Assembly: GCA_028622995.1 (NCBI GenBank)
Contig: JAJQJQ010000068.1
Location: forward strand, 186,001 to 250,000
DNA: 64,000 bases
From: Panagrolaimus kolymaensis
Taxonomy: Eukaryota > Nematoda > Chromadorea > Rhabditida > Panagrolaimidae
Direction of reading: 5' to 3'
Part shown: piece by piece, positions 12,426-24,193 of the stretch
How the letters are laid out: the number at the start of each line of letters is the position of its first letter
How positions within the stretch are numbered: the first letter of the stretch is position 1
Position numbers and translations under genes: made by a program
The notes under the pieces: model-generated
Told to the model about the DNA's origin: nothing
The model's input: only the letters and a program-made list of their open reading frames with translations
Database searches by the model: none

Positions 12426-12655
12426 AATGGCATTAAAATATTTAAAAAAAAGCATAGAATAAAAAAACGTGCAAAAGAAAGAAGCAAAGCAAAAAAAGGC
12501 AAAGAAATTTTTTGTTTTGTTTTTTCTTTATTTTTTTTTTCTAATGTTACACTTCTTTTTTTTCATGGATGGAGAGAAATTGCTGCTTTTCCCAAAAGCT
12601 CGCCAAAAATCTTCTTTTGTTTTTTATTCGCAGTCTGTCCCGTCGATTAAAAAAA
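12353..12655 (+). repeat. Dispersed repeat, copy A (inverted partner at 41873-42225)
   Basis: The segment matches the reverse complement of 41873-42225 with scattered substitutions and small indels. Shared landmarks in order are TTACATGGAAC, GCATTAAAATATTT, CGTGCAAAAGAAAGAAG, TGTTACACTTC, GGAGAGAAATTGCTGCTT, CCCAAAAGCTCG and AAATCTTCTTTTG. Copy B has extra sequence near its distal end. The repeat covers the end of a possible reading frame plus what looks like 3' flanking sequence. Confidence 0.7.
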
Positions 12656-12765
12656 TCCAAAACTTTTCATTCCAAACTAAAAAAATGTATTTTATTTTAT
12701 TCGCAAAAAAACGAAATGTTTCATGATAAAAAAATTTTAAAAAACAAAGGTTATTGTATTATTTT

Positions 12766-14739
12766 TTAATGATCAATTATTAGACAATCAGATAAATCAT
12801 AAGTAAAAAGATTAAATATTTGTGCCATGGTCGCAATTTTTTTGCGTTCTTCTGATTGATGTTGAATGCCTGAAACTATTTTCGAGAGCTTCATTAATCT
12901 TGAAGCATAATTGGGTGAACGCATTTCATATGTGTAATAATTATGCATTTCACTTGATGCTCGATCAATTATTTCATTTGCATATTCACGAGCTTGAGAA
13001 TCAAGGCCTTCAACATCTGAAGAAAAAAATGAACGTTCATGGAAATAAAAAATATTTTGTTGATAAACACAAAAAATTATAATTTCATGGAGGGGAAAGA
13101 AAATATTTCTGTTCTGTGACGAAAATCATGTTAATTTTTAGAAAGTTAAAGACTATTATTTTTTTGCTACTAAAAGACATACCTCGAATATCCCAAAGCA
13201 ACAATAAACCCATATAAGCCAATTCAATTTCAGTGACTCTAATTTGTTTAAATGGAATCATAACATATGTAACATAATTTTGCATGCTTGGAATATGAAG
13301 CCTAAAAATTTTCTTTATTTTCACTTTTTTTTAATTAAAAAAATTCTCAACTGTTTAAATTTTTCTTCTTCCTGTGGAGATAAACTCGCCAAAGTGAAAC
13401 AATCCTTTAAACATTCAAATGTATGTTTATCATCAAAAACCATTCGAGTGTCATTGATATCATAACCAAGGGCTTGACAAGTACAAAATAATCTTTCAAG
13501 GGATTGAAATTTTAACCAAAAATGTTTGAACATTGAAAACTGAAAAAGTTTAAAAATTAATAATTTTTAATAAAAAAATTATTTAGTGTCCCTCAAAAAA
13601 AGGTGTCGAAACGAAAAAGTTAATTTTTGAAAAGAAATACCAGGAATTAAAAATATTTGGAGTTTCTGAAACTTTTATATTAAAACCCAATCTAAGGGTT
13701 TTCTGAAAAAAGTGCTGTATGTATCGTCACAAAAATGAAAGGTTTCTAAGCGAAAATTTATCCAAACAAAAAAATTATTAGAATCTTTTTAAACTAATTC
13801 TCTGACTTACTCGATTATCCAAAGATAATTTCATATAAAAATTTAATCCAGTTAACATTTGAGTTAAAACAGTTAAATATGTTTGATAAAATTGTATCAT
13901 TGAAGCTTTTGCGATTGCATCATCTTTAAATGGATGAATATCATTTTTAGGTTTAGCATAATTTATTAATCTTGATAAACCAATTTGAAATCGTTGAAGT
14001 TCAGAAAGTTGAGCCGTGGATGAAGAATTAATTTTTGGAAGAAATGTTGGTTTGGAATTTAATATATTCCTAACTGAATCGGCAGTTGGATCCCAATTTA
14101 CGATTACACTTTTACCAACAAATTTTATTTCGGTTTCAAGTAAATTTTGTGGAACATCATAAAATGTGGCATTGTCGGGTGATGGTAATAATGCTGGGGA
14201 TTCAATTGGAGGAGCTAAAAATTTGGAAGCTTAAAGTTTGCGAAAACGGGCTTCATGGCCCTCAAAATTAAAAAAAAAGTGTTAAATATTGACTAACCTT
14301 GTTCAATTCTCATTCCAACTGCCACGCATTTTTTGAATCGACAAAACCGGCAAAGTGGCTTTCCTTTAACTAAAATTAAAATTTATAAAAATTTAAAATC
14401 TTCGACTAAAGCAAGCAAACCTCTTAAAAATAAATCACATTTTTCATTCCCTTTTTGGCATGAATAATGTTTTTTCGTTTGGATTGCTCTCCGGAAAAAT
14501 GCACTACAAGCTCGACAAGCTGTTATCTAAAAAAAACACGAAGGAATAATGAGCGTAACTTTATTGATTGAAATTCAACAATCGTCATCCTAAAAAAATC
14601 AATTTACTTGAAAATGTAAAGTATCAGTAAATCGTCCACAAATTAAACAATTATCTTCAAATTTTGGGTTTAAATTATTTAAATTAGAGTTTTGAGAAAA
14701 TGGAGGGGAAATATTATTTATTTCTGACGACGACGACAT
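12766..14739 (-). CDS. Nuclear hormone receptor (nematode supplementary type)
   Basis: Seven exons in phase give about 423 aa: 14608-14739, 14421-14526, 14298-14369, 13811-14214, 13352-13539, 13183-13301 and 12766-13016. The DNA-binding domain (about residues 33-104) has two C4 zinc fingers: CLIC ... CRACSAFFRR, then SC ... KC ... CRFCRFKKC, with the P-box-region motif CRACSAFFRR typical of nematode supplementary NHRs. The C-terminal half is the helical ligand-binding domain (about 200-423), including WLKFQSLERLF and IELAYMGLLLLWDI. It should act as a nuclear transcription factor; ligand and targets are unknown. The exon 5 donor (CA|GTTGAG) is weak, but the joined frame continues into LBD-like sequence. 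Confidence 0.85.
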
Positions 14740-15094
14740 TTATTTTTGCTGCTTCCTAAAAAACATGAAAGTCATCAGAAAGAATGAGAGAGAGAGAGAA
14801 AAGTTAAGTGATGGATGAAAAAGAAATTGATTGGGTTGATTGTGTCACTTTTGTGTCCATCCATTCACTGGGAGCAACATGATAATCGTCTGGTAATAAC
14901 CTTGTAAAAAAATAAAAGCATAAAAAATAATGTATTTTTTATCAATCAAAAAAACACCAAAGTTGAATACATTAAATTCGAAACTCCAAAAAAATTATGA
15001 GTTGAAAGGTAGCGAAAAAAATGAAACTACTAAAAATTAGAATAATTTTTAAAAGTAAAAAAAAAGCAAAAATATTAGCATCAGTGTGTAAAGT

Positions 15095-15222
15095 ACAACT
15101 TTGGTGTCAGCACTATTATAAGACCGCCCTAGTCGGTTCATCATATGCTAGTGATTCGAACTTGCAAGGTTGGGATTGGAAAGCGCACGTGCTAACCACT
15201 GAACCATGCAAACACAAGTGAA
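15095..15222 (-). mobile_element. tRNA-related SINE-like element
   Basis: On the minus strand the sequence has an RNA polymerase III A box (TGGTTCAGTGG) and, about 30 bp later, a B box (GTTCGAATC), with tRNA-like spacing. The acceptor stem does not close and there is no good anticodon stem, so it is not a functional tRNA. About 60 bp of unrelated body follows (CGACTAGGGCGGTC ... GTGCTGACACC). Locally higher GC content sets it off from the AT-rich surroundings. A tRNA-derived SINE is the best fit; other genomic copies cannot be checked here. Confidence 0.55.
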
Positions 15223-15667
15223 TGGATGGAAGAAAAAACTGACAACCAATGACCTTTTTGCTTTTTTGGTTAAAAAAAGATTTGATTCACTTTTTTTGTA
15301 ATTGTTTTTTATTTTTGTTTATTATTATAAAGAATTATTTTATTTAGCACTAACAATTTTTAAACCATTTTAGTTTATGAAAATTATAAATTAAGCGAAA
15401 GAAAAATGAACGACGAAGCATGAAAAAGGCAGCCATAGAAAACTTTGTGAAAAGCCATGGGATGGATAGTTGGTTGATTTTGAAGGCAAAATGAGCGATG
15501 AGAAACCTGCAAAAAGATAATTTTATGGAAATGATTCTTACTTTCTTTAAAAAAACAAGAATGATTGAATTTTTTAAGATAATCAATCGAATAATTTTTG
15601 AATTTTGTTTGCCACTCGCATGTACTTTTTTATTTTGATTTAAGAAAATTTACTTACTATTAGAATT

Positions 15668-15757
15668 CTAATATAAATCATTGGGTCGTTCATCCAGTGC
15701 TTGATTCATGCTTAAAAGATCGGGAGAATCTGAATCACATTTATCATCATGAGCCAT
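15668..15757 (-). CDS. Small open reading frame, 29 aa, uncertain
   Basis: The frame encodes an acidic peptide (MAHDDKCDSDSPDLLSMNQ...) that is much less homopolymeric than random frames here. A GTAAGT donor lies just after its stop codon, and TTTTTGCAG lies 140 bp downstream, so the stop may fall at the end of an exon of a gene with a spliced 3' UTR. No homology is recognised. It could also be chance. Confidence 0.2.
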   Translation of the reverse strand: MAHDDKCDSDSPDLLSMNQALDERPNDLY

Positions 15758-16848
15758 TTTTATTCAAGGAATGTAGTCGGATAGTCAAATAAGAAATTTA
15801 ACTTTTTGAAGCCAAGGTTAGTTTTATAATTATCAACTTAAATTTTTAGTTAGTATTTATACAAAAATTTTAAGCCATAGTTTTCACACTTTTCTTAATC
15901 TCCACCTTCTTTTCCTGTATTTAGTTCTTAACCACCAATTTTTTTTTGATTTGATTCTTAGAATACATCAAAATATATTTCCCACAAAATCTTTTCTTAT
16001 CATTTTCTAACAGCTAAAGTTAATCTTTTCAACTCAAAAAAATTTAAGAAATGACGTTAACTAAAAATTGATGGTCGACTATTGGACCATTTAAACCGAA
16101 TCAAATTCAAGGAAAGTGAAATAATCAGCAAAGAAATTTTTTTGCACAAAAATTAATTTAACTTTCCCATCATTTTAATCTTCTTCTTTTTTTTGATTTG
16201 AAGAGGTGAGGGAGTGAGAAGATTATATCAAAAAAATAATCCCTCGTCAAAAGCTTTGAGGTTTTATTTGAGGCTTTTATTTTTCACTTTTGCTATTGAA
16301 CTGCGGCACACCTTCTTTGATAAAAAAAAATCAGGTCATTTTTTTGTGGGTTTATTTGATTCGTTTTGCAATTTAAATTTTTTTTATGATCTTTGAAATG
16401 AATAATTTTTGTTTCTAAATTTTTTTTCGGGTGAAAACCTGCCAAAAAAACAGAGTTCTTGTGAAAACTGTTTTTACTAAAATAGAAAAAAATTTAAGCA
16501 AATTAAATATTTTTGAAAAAAGAGCTAAGAATTTTTTGAGGTATTTACTTTTGACTGATAACGAATAAAAAGACCCAAAAAAATTCCCAGCTCAAAATCA
16601 AAGTGCATCAATGGAACCGGAAAAAAAAATAATGCGACGAAGGTAGATTGAGTCAAGCTGCACCTTTAAAAACGATTAAAAGCACCGAGCTTGGGTAAAT
16701 TTGAAGTGAATGGAATATGTATGTAGGTGACGATAATCTCCGGCAAATAATAAAAGAAGTTTAAAAAAGGGTCAAAGTATAAACGCAAAATTTTAATTAT
16801 TTTTTTTGAAAGGAAAGAAAAAATGCAAATTGAAAACTTTATATTTAT

Positions 16849-17862
16849 TTAATTACAAGGTACAAAACCACAAGTTAAAATATTTAAAGTTTTTTGACGA
16901 TAAAATTTAATTGTAAATATTTCTACAAAGGCATCCAAAAATGGAAACATACTTAACATACAAACGCTCAGAGAAAAATACATGGGTGACAAACCATAAG
17001 CTAAACAAAAGCAACAAAAAATAAAAGGAAATCCAAGAAAACTAAAAATAAATATTAATCGAATTTTCATGCTAATCGCAAGTGAAACTAAAACATTTTG
17101 GGCGCGACGAGTTAAAACTTTTTGTTGATTTCGACGAGTTTTATGATAATCATAAAATAAGTATATAAAAATTAATAAATATGATGGAATTAAAATTGCT
17201 AAATAAATAAGAAAAATTTTGAATGTTAAAGTTAAATTAATTAAATTGAATGCTAAAATCGAAGAAATTGAAGAAATAGATTTTGTTGATAAAAAAAGTT
17301 CCAAAAATGGAAAAATTTCATAATGGTCTTGAAGGGATTTTTCTGAATTTGGAAATGTCAACCAAAACAAGCAAATTGTCACGGAAACGAGACTTCCAAA
17401 AAATATTATTAAAATTTTATATTTTTTAGGATTTCCATGCCATGAATTACAAGGCAATAAACTAATTTTGCATAAAAATAATATATTTGATCCAATTGCA
17501 TGAGCCGAACAAATACCCGATGAAATTAAAATCCATAACAAAATAAATGCAATTCTTGAATCAACATTTTTTACAATTCCTTGTGAATATATAATTAACA
17601 TAGGCGAAATGCAAACAGGTTGCCAAAAAAACATTATTAATGAAAATATAAATAAACTTATTCGAGAATAAATTCCATAATAACCAAAATGCTTCAAATT
17701 TTTTGGTGTTTTTATATAACAAATAAACAGCGCAAATGGAGAAGAAATTAAACCAAAGAATGAAAAAATGATTACTATTAATCGATGATATGGCAAAATT
17801 AGAGAATCAAAATATATTATTTCTGATTCAAATATCGTTAAATTGTTTTTCCATTTTTCCAT
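16849..17862 (-). CDS. Nematode 7TM chemoreceptor-type GPCR
   Basis: An uninterrupted frame of 337 codons starts at the ATG at 17862. That ATG follows TTTTTTTACAG by nine bases, so spliced-leader addition or an upstream exon is likely; the frame itself opens slightly upstream. Seven hydrophobic segments are visible from about residue 25 to 325. The third cytoplasmic region has KTRRNQQKVLTRRAQN and the last segment is MLSMFPFLDAFVEIFTI followed by FYRQ. That arrangement (TxRAQ before TM6, P-x-D in TM7, then YR) fits the str/srh/sri-like superfamily of nematode serpentine receptors; the exact class is unresolved. Unusually for the family there are no introns within the coding region. Confidence 0.7.
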   Translation of the reverse strand: MEKWKNNLTIFESEIIYFDSLILPYHRLIVIIFSFFGLISSPFALFICYIKTPKNLKHFGYYGIYSRISLFIFSLIMFFWQPVCISPMLIIYSQGIVKNVDSRIAFILLWILISSGICSAHAIGSNILFLCKISLLPCNSWHGNPKKYKILIIFFGSLVSVTICLFWLTFPNSEKSLQDHYEIFPFLELFLSTKSISSISSILAFNLINLTLTFKIFLIYLAILIPSYLLIFIYLFYDYHKTRRNQQKVLTRRAQNVLVSLAISMKIRLIFIFSFLGFPFIFCCFCLAYGLSPMYFSLSVCMLSMFPFLDAFVEIFTIKFYRQKTLNILTCGFVPCN

Positions 17863-20240
17863 TGCATTTGTAAACTGTAAAAAAATAAACAATAAATTAA
17901 AATAAATTCATTTACAGAAGAAAATAAAAAAAATTTGTACTAAAATTAAATTATAATTTTTTTTAAAGAATTGATAAATAAAATTTGTTCTCAAAATAAG
18001 TTTAAAAAAAGTACTCGAAAAAACACGATGGAAAAAATAAAAAACAAAGAACGCAAATACAATGGAATTTCTTTGAATAACGTGTGAAATTTAAAAAATT
18101 AAAACTATTGCTTTGTTTAGTTTTAAAAATAACAAAAATTATATTTTATTTTGTATTTCTAGTAGACATAAGAAAAGGAAAACCTTTTTAGCATCGCTAA
18201 AAATATTTTTGATAACTACAAATTAAAGCGAATAAAAAATCAATCCTTTCTGGAATTATTAGGTCCGTCAAAAAAAGGAAAATGGCGAGAAAAAATTATA
18301 TTTTTTAATAACAAATATTTTTTCTAAAATCTTAAATTCGATGCAAAAAATTCTATTTATTATAACTTCAAAAAAAACAACTTTTTTTAGTTCTCAATAA
18401 AATACCGACTCTGAAAAAAGTCAGACTTTACTTACTTCCTTTCATCTTTCACTTTTAGAGTTTCTTACTTTTCGCTTGAGCGAAAAACTTCAAACATTAA
18501 AAAAATAATTTAAAAGCTTAATATTTTTTTAACTCCTTAAAAGAGTGAAGTTGTTAATTCAATTCAAAATTATTAACCTTTGAAGCGTTAAATGACCATA
18601 TTTTCAAGTAAAATTGAACAACCGACAAAGAAGTCATAGCCAAATCATGCATCAAGAACAAACAAACAAAAAATGAAAGGAGCATTATTAAGAAAATTAA
18701 GTTAAGATTTGTTTGTTCATTTAATTATTTAGAAGAAGAAAAAAACAATTCTAGGAATATCGAAAAAATGGTTATTGGTCAAGCTTATGATAGCTAAAAG
18801 CGTAAAAAAAGATAGAACAAAAAAAAGGGTTTATGAAAGCATTCAAAAAAATATCAGCAACATTGTAATGAGTTAGTAAAGCATACATTCTTGACCCTAA
18901 AGCAAAGCTAAAATAAAAGAAAAACTAATTTTAAAATTTAATAAACTAAAACATTTTACAAAGTTTCAAGATTATTTAATGAAATTCGTTAACCAAAAAA
19001 ATGCACAAATTTAAAAATTAATTTAATTTTAAAAAAGAGGCTCATTCAGCATCCATCTATTAGTTAACTTATTGCTCCTTCTTAATTTTTTTCTTTACTT
19101 TATCACAAACATTACTGCCGCTACCATTTGCATTAATATCATCATCAAAAATATTTATCACAAGATGCAAAAGTTTTAACTTTAATTAAAACGCACTTTA
19201 TGCATGATTAAATTCATACAGTATTAATTTTAAAAAAGTGAATTTTAATGTGTTCATTTTTTAATCAACGTTAACTTTTTTGCTTTATGGCTTTTTTAAA
19301 GTACGAATGACGAACGATCTCAAAAATATGTCATGAATAATTATGAATTCATGGACTTTGAAAATTAAAACTTATGTTATAAGTTTTATTTTTATTTTTT
19401 GCGTTGAAAAAAAGCCTTTTACTTTTTTTTATCTTTAATTTCAATCTCCTGTGTGCGAACAACAAATATCATTTTTTTTTTGAAAGAAAATGGTTTCTTC
19501 ATTTTTGTCTTTTCTTTCTTATTTTTTATTGTAAAAATAATGCATTTCTGTGTGTATTTTTTTAAAAATAAAATGTTAGAATTATTATAATTTCTTAATG
19601 TTTTTCTTTTATTTTTGCCGCTCGTGTATACCAACAATGTCTGGCTCCATTTTTCCTTTTACAAACATTTCAAAAAAGTGCGCGGTGCCAGTCATCATCG
19701 ACCTTTTATTGATCCGGAATTGCGCTCGCTTTTAAACAAAGAAAAATAAATTTCAAAATTTTGTATTAATCATTTTGGTAAGAAAGATCGAATATCGGTT
19801 TTTTTTGTCTGTTATTTGAAGCCACCAATTCGTTTGAGAACAGCTGCTTTAATTTATTATTCCTCTCTTCTTCATTCTTTTTTTTTGAAGATGTCCAAAA
19901 GGATATTAATTATGGCGCGCAATTGACAAAAAAGCTTTCAGGGTACATTTTATAAGATTTTTCACACTTTTTATTTACTAAAAATTATAAAACAAAACTT
20001 TTCTTTTCATAGCGGCAAACAAATTAATAAATCAGAAATTTTTTATTCTTTTTTGTGATACATTTTTTAAAATTTATCCTTAATTTTTTATTCAAATCCT
20101 TCGCCCTTTTTTAATATTCATAGAAAATTTGTTTTTCATGCCTTTTTTAAATTAGATTATTTAGTTTTTATTTTACTTTTGAAGACTACTTTCAGAAACA
20201 AATTCGAGAAAATTCATTTGCAACTTTAAACAATTTTAAA
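17863..20240. other. Gene-free AT-rich region
   Basis: No supported exon on either strand. The 72-codon minus frame at 19,419-19,637 is Lys-rich translation of low-complexity sequence. The upstream flank of the chemoreceptor gene lies at the left edge and that of the Hsp70-like gene at the right. Small GC-richer patches occur near 19,680-19,735 but do not form a recognisable exon. Confidence 0.5.
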
Positions 20241-22636
20241 ATGGCTTACGTTGGACTTCTCAAAGCTGACGAACCTTCACATTTCACCATTTTCCCCGCT
20301 CATCCCATCGGTCAACAATTTGATCCATTATTTCGAATTCCAATTGAAAATACTTTGGATACTTTTCCTCAATGCATTCCAAAAAATTATAAGCCGAAAT
20401 TAAAATGTATAATTATTATTTACGTTGATTTTCCAAGTTTACTTGTTTCTCAAAGAATGGACGGAAGATTAAAAAATTATGGAATTCCATATTATTTTGT
20501 TGATATTAATGTTATCAGCAATATGTGTGCTTTAATTTCATCACAAATTATTCCAAAAACTGGTGAAAAAATTTTCAGCATTTTTATTGATGATAATCGA
20601 TTAAGAGTTGTTGAACTTTTGAGAAAAGATGATGGATATGAAATTGTTAGTAACAGAATTATAAGTAAGTTTTAATTTTGTTTTATGGGTCAAAAATTGT
20701 ATTTTATATTCGGAATTAAAAAAATGAAAAACGGATGGTTAAAAGTTTTGGAATAAAAAAAGGGCCACAAAATTTTAAAATTTTATTTTTTTTTGACAGC
20801 AAAAATTTTTCTTTCATAACATATTTAAATTTTCTATAATTATTTATTTTCAGAATTTGAAGAAATCATCGATGACGCTATTTCACTTTTCAAACAAATC
20901 ATTCCCAATAACCCTCCTGATCAAATCTTACTTTGCATGGATGTTCCCTCTCAAAAAGGAAAAAATCTTGAAAAAATATTGGAAGCCAATGTTCTTAAAT
21001 TCCTAAAGATTAAAAAACCTCGAAAACATTATATTATGTGGTTTTCTCAAGCTTTAGCTGAATTAGCCAAACATATTTTGGATCCTTCGATCGAAGAAAG
21101 AAGTTTTTTTATTAAACCATTATCCAAATATGCTTTTTCTGTTACAAATGGTGAAAACCCTGATGCTTTGAATTTATTTAAAATTGAAAAAATGGAACAT
21201 TTACCAACCAAGAAGCAAGAAATAGTTTTGTCAAGAACTCATAAAACTTTTAATGTAAGTTTTTTTTTCTGACCCGCTTTCGGGTCACTAGACTGACTAT
21301 TTACGTTTATTTCACTAACAAAAAAATGGTTTTAACTAGGGTTGCCCCCCCCCCCCCGTTTTTCAAAAAAACCGGGGAACGGGGAATCGTTCGGGGAGAA
21401 AATTTTTCGGGGACGGGGAGACGGGGAGAAAAACGGGGAGGATTTTGTTCGGGGATGGGGAGACGGGGAGTAAAAAAATTTTTTTCTCGTTAATTATTAA
21501 GAAAAAATTTTTTTTCTTGTATGCTTTTCATTGCAATTTTTTTTTCGGGAAGAAAATCCTTCGGGGACGGGGAGGCGGGGAGAAAAACGGGGAGAATTTT
21601 TTTCGGGGACGGGGAAGGGGACGGGGAACGGGGACGGGGAAACGGGGAGTCCCCGTCCCCGCGGGGGGGGAGGTCAACCCTAGTTTTAACAACAAACAAA
21701 ATTTATTTGTCTGAAAAAATCACCATTTTTTTCTAGCTTCATTTTTATTACGAAGATGATAAAAGTGTTATTCTTTCGAAAGCTGATTCCCGCATTGATT
21801 GTCACAAACTCAAAATTTCATTTTCAATCGATATTAATTATATGCCTAAAATTGATCAAGAACCAATAATTTTGGATGAAATTAAAGATTTTTATAAAAC
21901 TTTAAATAAAAATGTTCCTTCAAAAACTCCTGTTATTGGATTTTTTGAAAATCTTTCATTTATTTGGTTATGGAATGAAAAGAAAAATACTTATGAATTT
22001 TCGAATCAATGGAATGGTATGGCTTGTTTTGTTTCGGTTTAATTTCAAGTAATAAAGAATAAATTTTTAGGCATTTTTGGAAAAGATATATTTTTAAGTC
22101 TTAAAAATGAAAAGCCAAATATCGTGGATGACCGTGAACTTAATGAACATGTGGTTTATGGTAAGTTAGTTATTAATTAAGAATAGGAAAGAGAGCTATC
22201 AAAAAACTCGTGATTTATTTTATATTAATAAAATAAAATATTTCCTCATTTTTACTTAACTCAATTAATTTATTTTTCATCTTTGAAATCCACAACTTTT
22301 TTAGACCTAATCAAAATTATGTCAATGCCACCAAATAGCATCGATAAAAACCCAAAATGGCTCTTCGATGTTTTCAACGATGAAAAAAATGAAATTTGTT
22401 TAAAATATAAAAATTATGATGGAACAACAAAAATGTCGACTCCCGCCTTTTTAATGGCCGAGATTTTGAAAGATCATTTAAAAGTTATTAAACAAGAAAA
22501 TGGCGACAAAAAATCTGAGGAAATTGCATTTTATTGTTTTGGAGAAGAATTCACTAAAAAGGATCGACGTCGAATCAAAATTCATCTTGAAGAAGCATGC
22601 AAACTATTAAATATTACATTTAATAATGTTTCATAA
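20241..22636 (+). CDS. Degenerate Hsp70-like protein with permuted domain order
   Basis: Five exons in phase give about 508 aa: 20241-20664, 20854-21254, 21737-22016, 22071-22160 and 22305-22636. By position-wise resemblance, the N-terminal ~300 residues look like Hsp70 from mid nucleotide-binding lobe I through lobe II into the beta substrate-binding domain (EKIFSIFIDDNRLRVVELL; later LPTKKQEIVLSRTHKTF). The last ~180 residues resemble the start of another Hsp70 (TPVIGFFENLSFIW; WLFDVFNDEKNEICLKY; GEEFTKKDRRRIKIHLEEA). The DLGTT and DLGGGT phosphate-binding motifs are absent, so ATPase activity is unlikely. The alternative is fragments of two tandem Hsp70-like genes. Intron 2 carries a G-rich mobile element. 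The family call is moderately supported; the permutation is inference. Confidence 0.55.
21337..21682. mobile_element. Non-autonomous hAT-type element with a G-rich repetitive interior
   Basis: The element is bounded by an 8-bp direct repeat, GTTTTAAC, at 21329-21336 and 21683-21690. Termini are TAGGGTTG and CAACCCTA. Just inside lie a run of C on the left and a run of G on the right, also complementary. The interior is an irregular array of CGGGGA/GGGGAC units on the plus strand, with a short AT-rich break. An 8-bp target duplication with TAGGGTTG-like ends is characteristic of hAT elements. It lies in intron 2 of the Hsp70-like gene; open frames across it (Gly/Arg repeats) are translations of the array. 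Confidence 0.75.
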
Positions 22637-24193
22637 TTATTTTTATATTTTCATAGTTTTTTTATTTCAATAAAATTTATAGGATTTTGAAATTTTGTTT
22701 TTTCTTTAATAAAAGTTTTTTATAGCTTTCTGATACTTTTTCATTAATGAATTAAGAATTTGAAAACAATAAATTTTTTATTTCACCGATTTTTTAATTT
22801 TCAAAAACTGTAATTAATTATTCGATTTAAAAATCAAAAGTTTTGTTAAAAAAACAAGCAAATTTTCTTTAAAATTTATTAGCGAAATAATGGTGCTGGC
22901 TTTTTGCATACAAAATAACGATATTCTGAACATCCAGCATCAAAATGTAATTAGAAAAATAAAGATTTATTTACTGAGTGGTTAAAAACTAATTTTAGAA
23001 TAAGCAAAAATTATGGAAAGCTTCAAATACACCATAATTTTATCTTAAAGATTGGAAAATATGCATAAAAATAAAAAAAGAAATCTTTAAGCAAAAAAGC
23101 TTTGGCTTTTTTCCAGATCAAATTGTGATTGCTTCTTTTTTATTCAATTTCGATAACAATTTCATCTTTTTTTCGATCGAAAGAAAGAATGTATCTAAAA
23201 AAATAAAAATTTTAAAAACATAAAAACTTTGAAAACATAATTCTGCCGGAAAAAAAAAATCTTCACCATTTTTTATACGCTTTTCTTTTCATGCAGTTTT
23301 GATTTGCAATCGTTAAAAACTATTTTTTTGAATATTTTAAAAGAATCTTTGTTTTTGTTTGAAAATTTTAATTAAAAAATATCTAGGGTTCGCGACCGAT
23401 TTTAAAAAATTTCATGGTCGCGTGTCGCGACATTATCACCAACCCTAAAAACATCATAAACGACATTCTTTTAAAAGTAGATTCTGATCATGGAAGTGAT
23501 AGTGTTACGATTGACCATGATACCAAAAATCATGTTATGGTCGAAAGTCAAAATTTTTAAAAAATACTTTAATTTGAAAGTCGTTAAACAAAATTATTCG
23601 CATTAAAATTATAAACTTTGCATTTACTATATCCATTATTTTAAGAAATTTTGTTATTTTGCTTTGCTCAAACATAAGGCGCAAGCAGCCGTCAGCTCTT
23701 GTTTTTTTTCGATCGAAAGATAGATTGTATCTAACCAAAAATAAAAATTTAGTTTTGAAGCAGCATTTATGTTTTCAAAATTCTAATTTTTGTTTGAGCA
23801 AACAAAAATAAAGAAAAGGAAAAAATAACAAAATAAAAAAGCTCGAAAAGAAACATAAAATCATCAGTAATATTGAAGTTGAGCATCTTGTCCTTGCTAC
23901 TCTAAAGAAAAAAACTATTTTGGAGAAAATTTCTGATAAAAAAAATTTATAATGACCCGATCCAATTTTCATCGCTAATTTGTTCCTTAACTTTTCCATA
24001 ACATTTTATTTCTTTTTCTTTCAAACTTGCTTTTCTTAATTAAAAACAAAATATTTATAAAATTCATTTATTTTTACGTTACTAAATTTAAATTAATTCA
24101 AAGAGATCCATTATTTTTTATTTCATAATAAATTGCCAGAAGAAAACTTTACAAATTTAAAATTCGATGCAACTTTTCTTTACAAAAAATTTT
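22637..24193. other. Intergenic region with a tiny inverted-repeat element and a short direct duplication
   Basis: No coding exon is supported. A ~80-bp segment containing TTTTTTTCGATCGAAAGA and TTGTATCTAA-like sequence occurs at about 23,166-23,245 and again, diverged, at about 23,700-23,785. A 54-bp inverted-repeat element lies at 23,394-23,447. Frames at 23,535-23,738 and 23,775-23,999 are low-complexity. Confidence 0.45.
23394..23447. mobile_element. Miniature hAT-like remnant (54 bp)
   Basis: Ends are TAGGGTT on the left and AACCCTAA on the right, flanked by AAAATATC and AAAACATC (seven of eight bases identical), as expected of an old 8-bp target duplication. The interior contains GCGACC and its partner GGTCGCG. 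The termini resemble those of the G-rich element at 21,337, so the two may belong to related hAT families. Confidence 0.4.

Larger units (their letters stand above)
14740..16848. other. Intergenic region with a SINE and a small open frame
   Basis: Apart from the tRNA-related element at about 15,095-15,222 and a 29-codon frame at 15,668-15,757, I see no coding exons. A GAGAGAGAGAGA run lies just upstream of the nuclear receptor start (about 14,785). A minus-strand frame at 15,350-15,586 has an acceptor-like TTTTTGCAG at its upstream side but no convincing partner exon. Confidence 0.5.

Noticed and set aside
15095..15222. Functional tRNA gene
   Set aside because: A and B boxes are present, but the acceptor and anticodon stems do not pair and no CCA-adjacent end or terminator context fits.
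21445..21736. Gly/Arg- and Pro/Ser-rich frames on both strands
   Set aside because: They are translations of the GGGGAC array inside an intron element.
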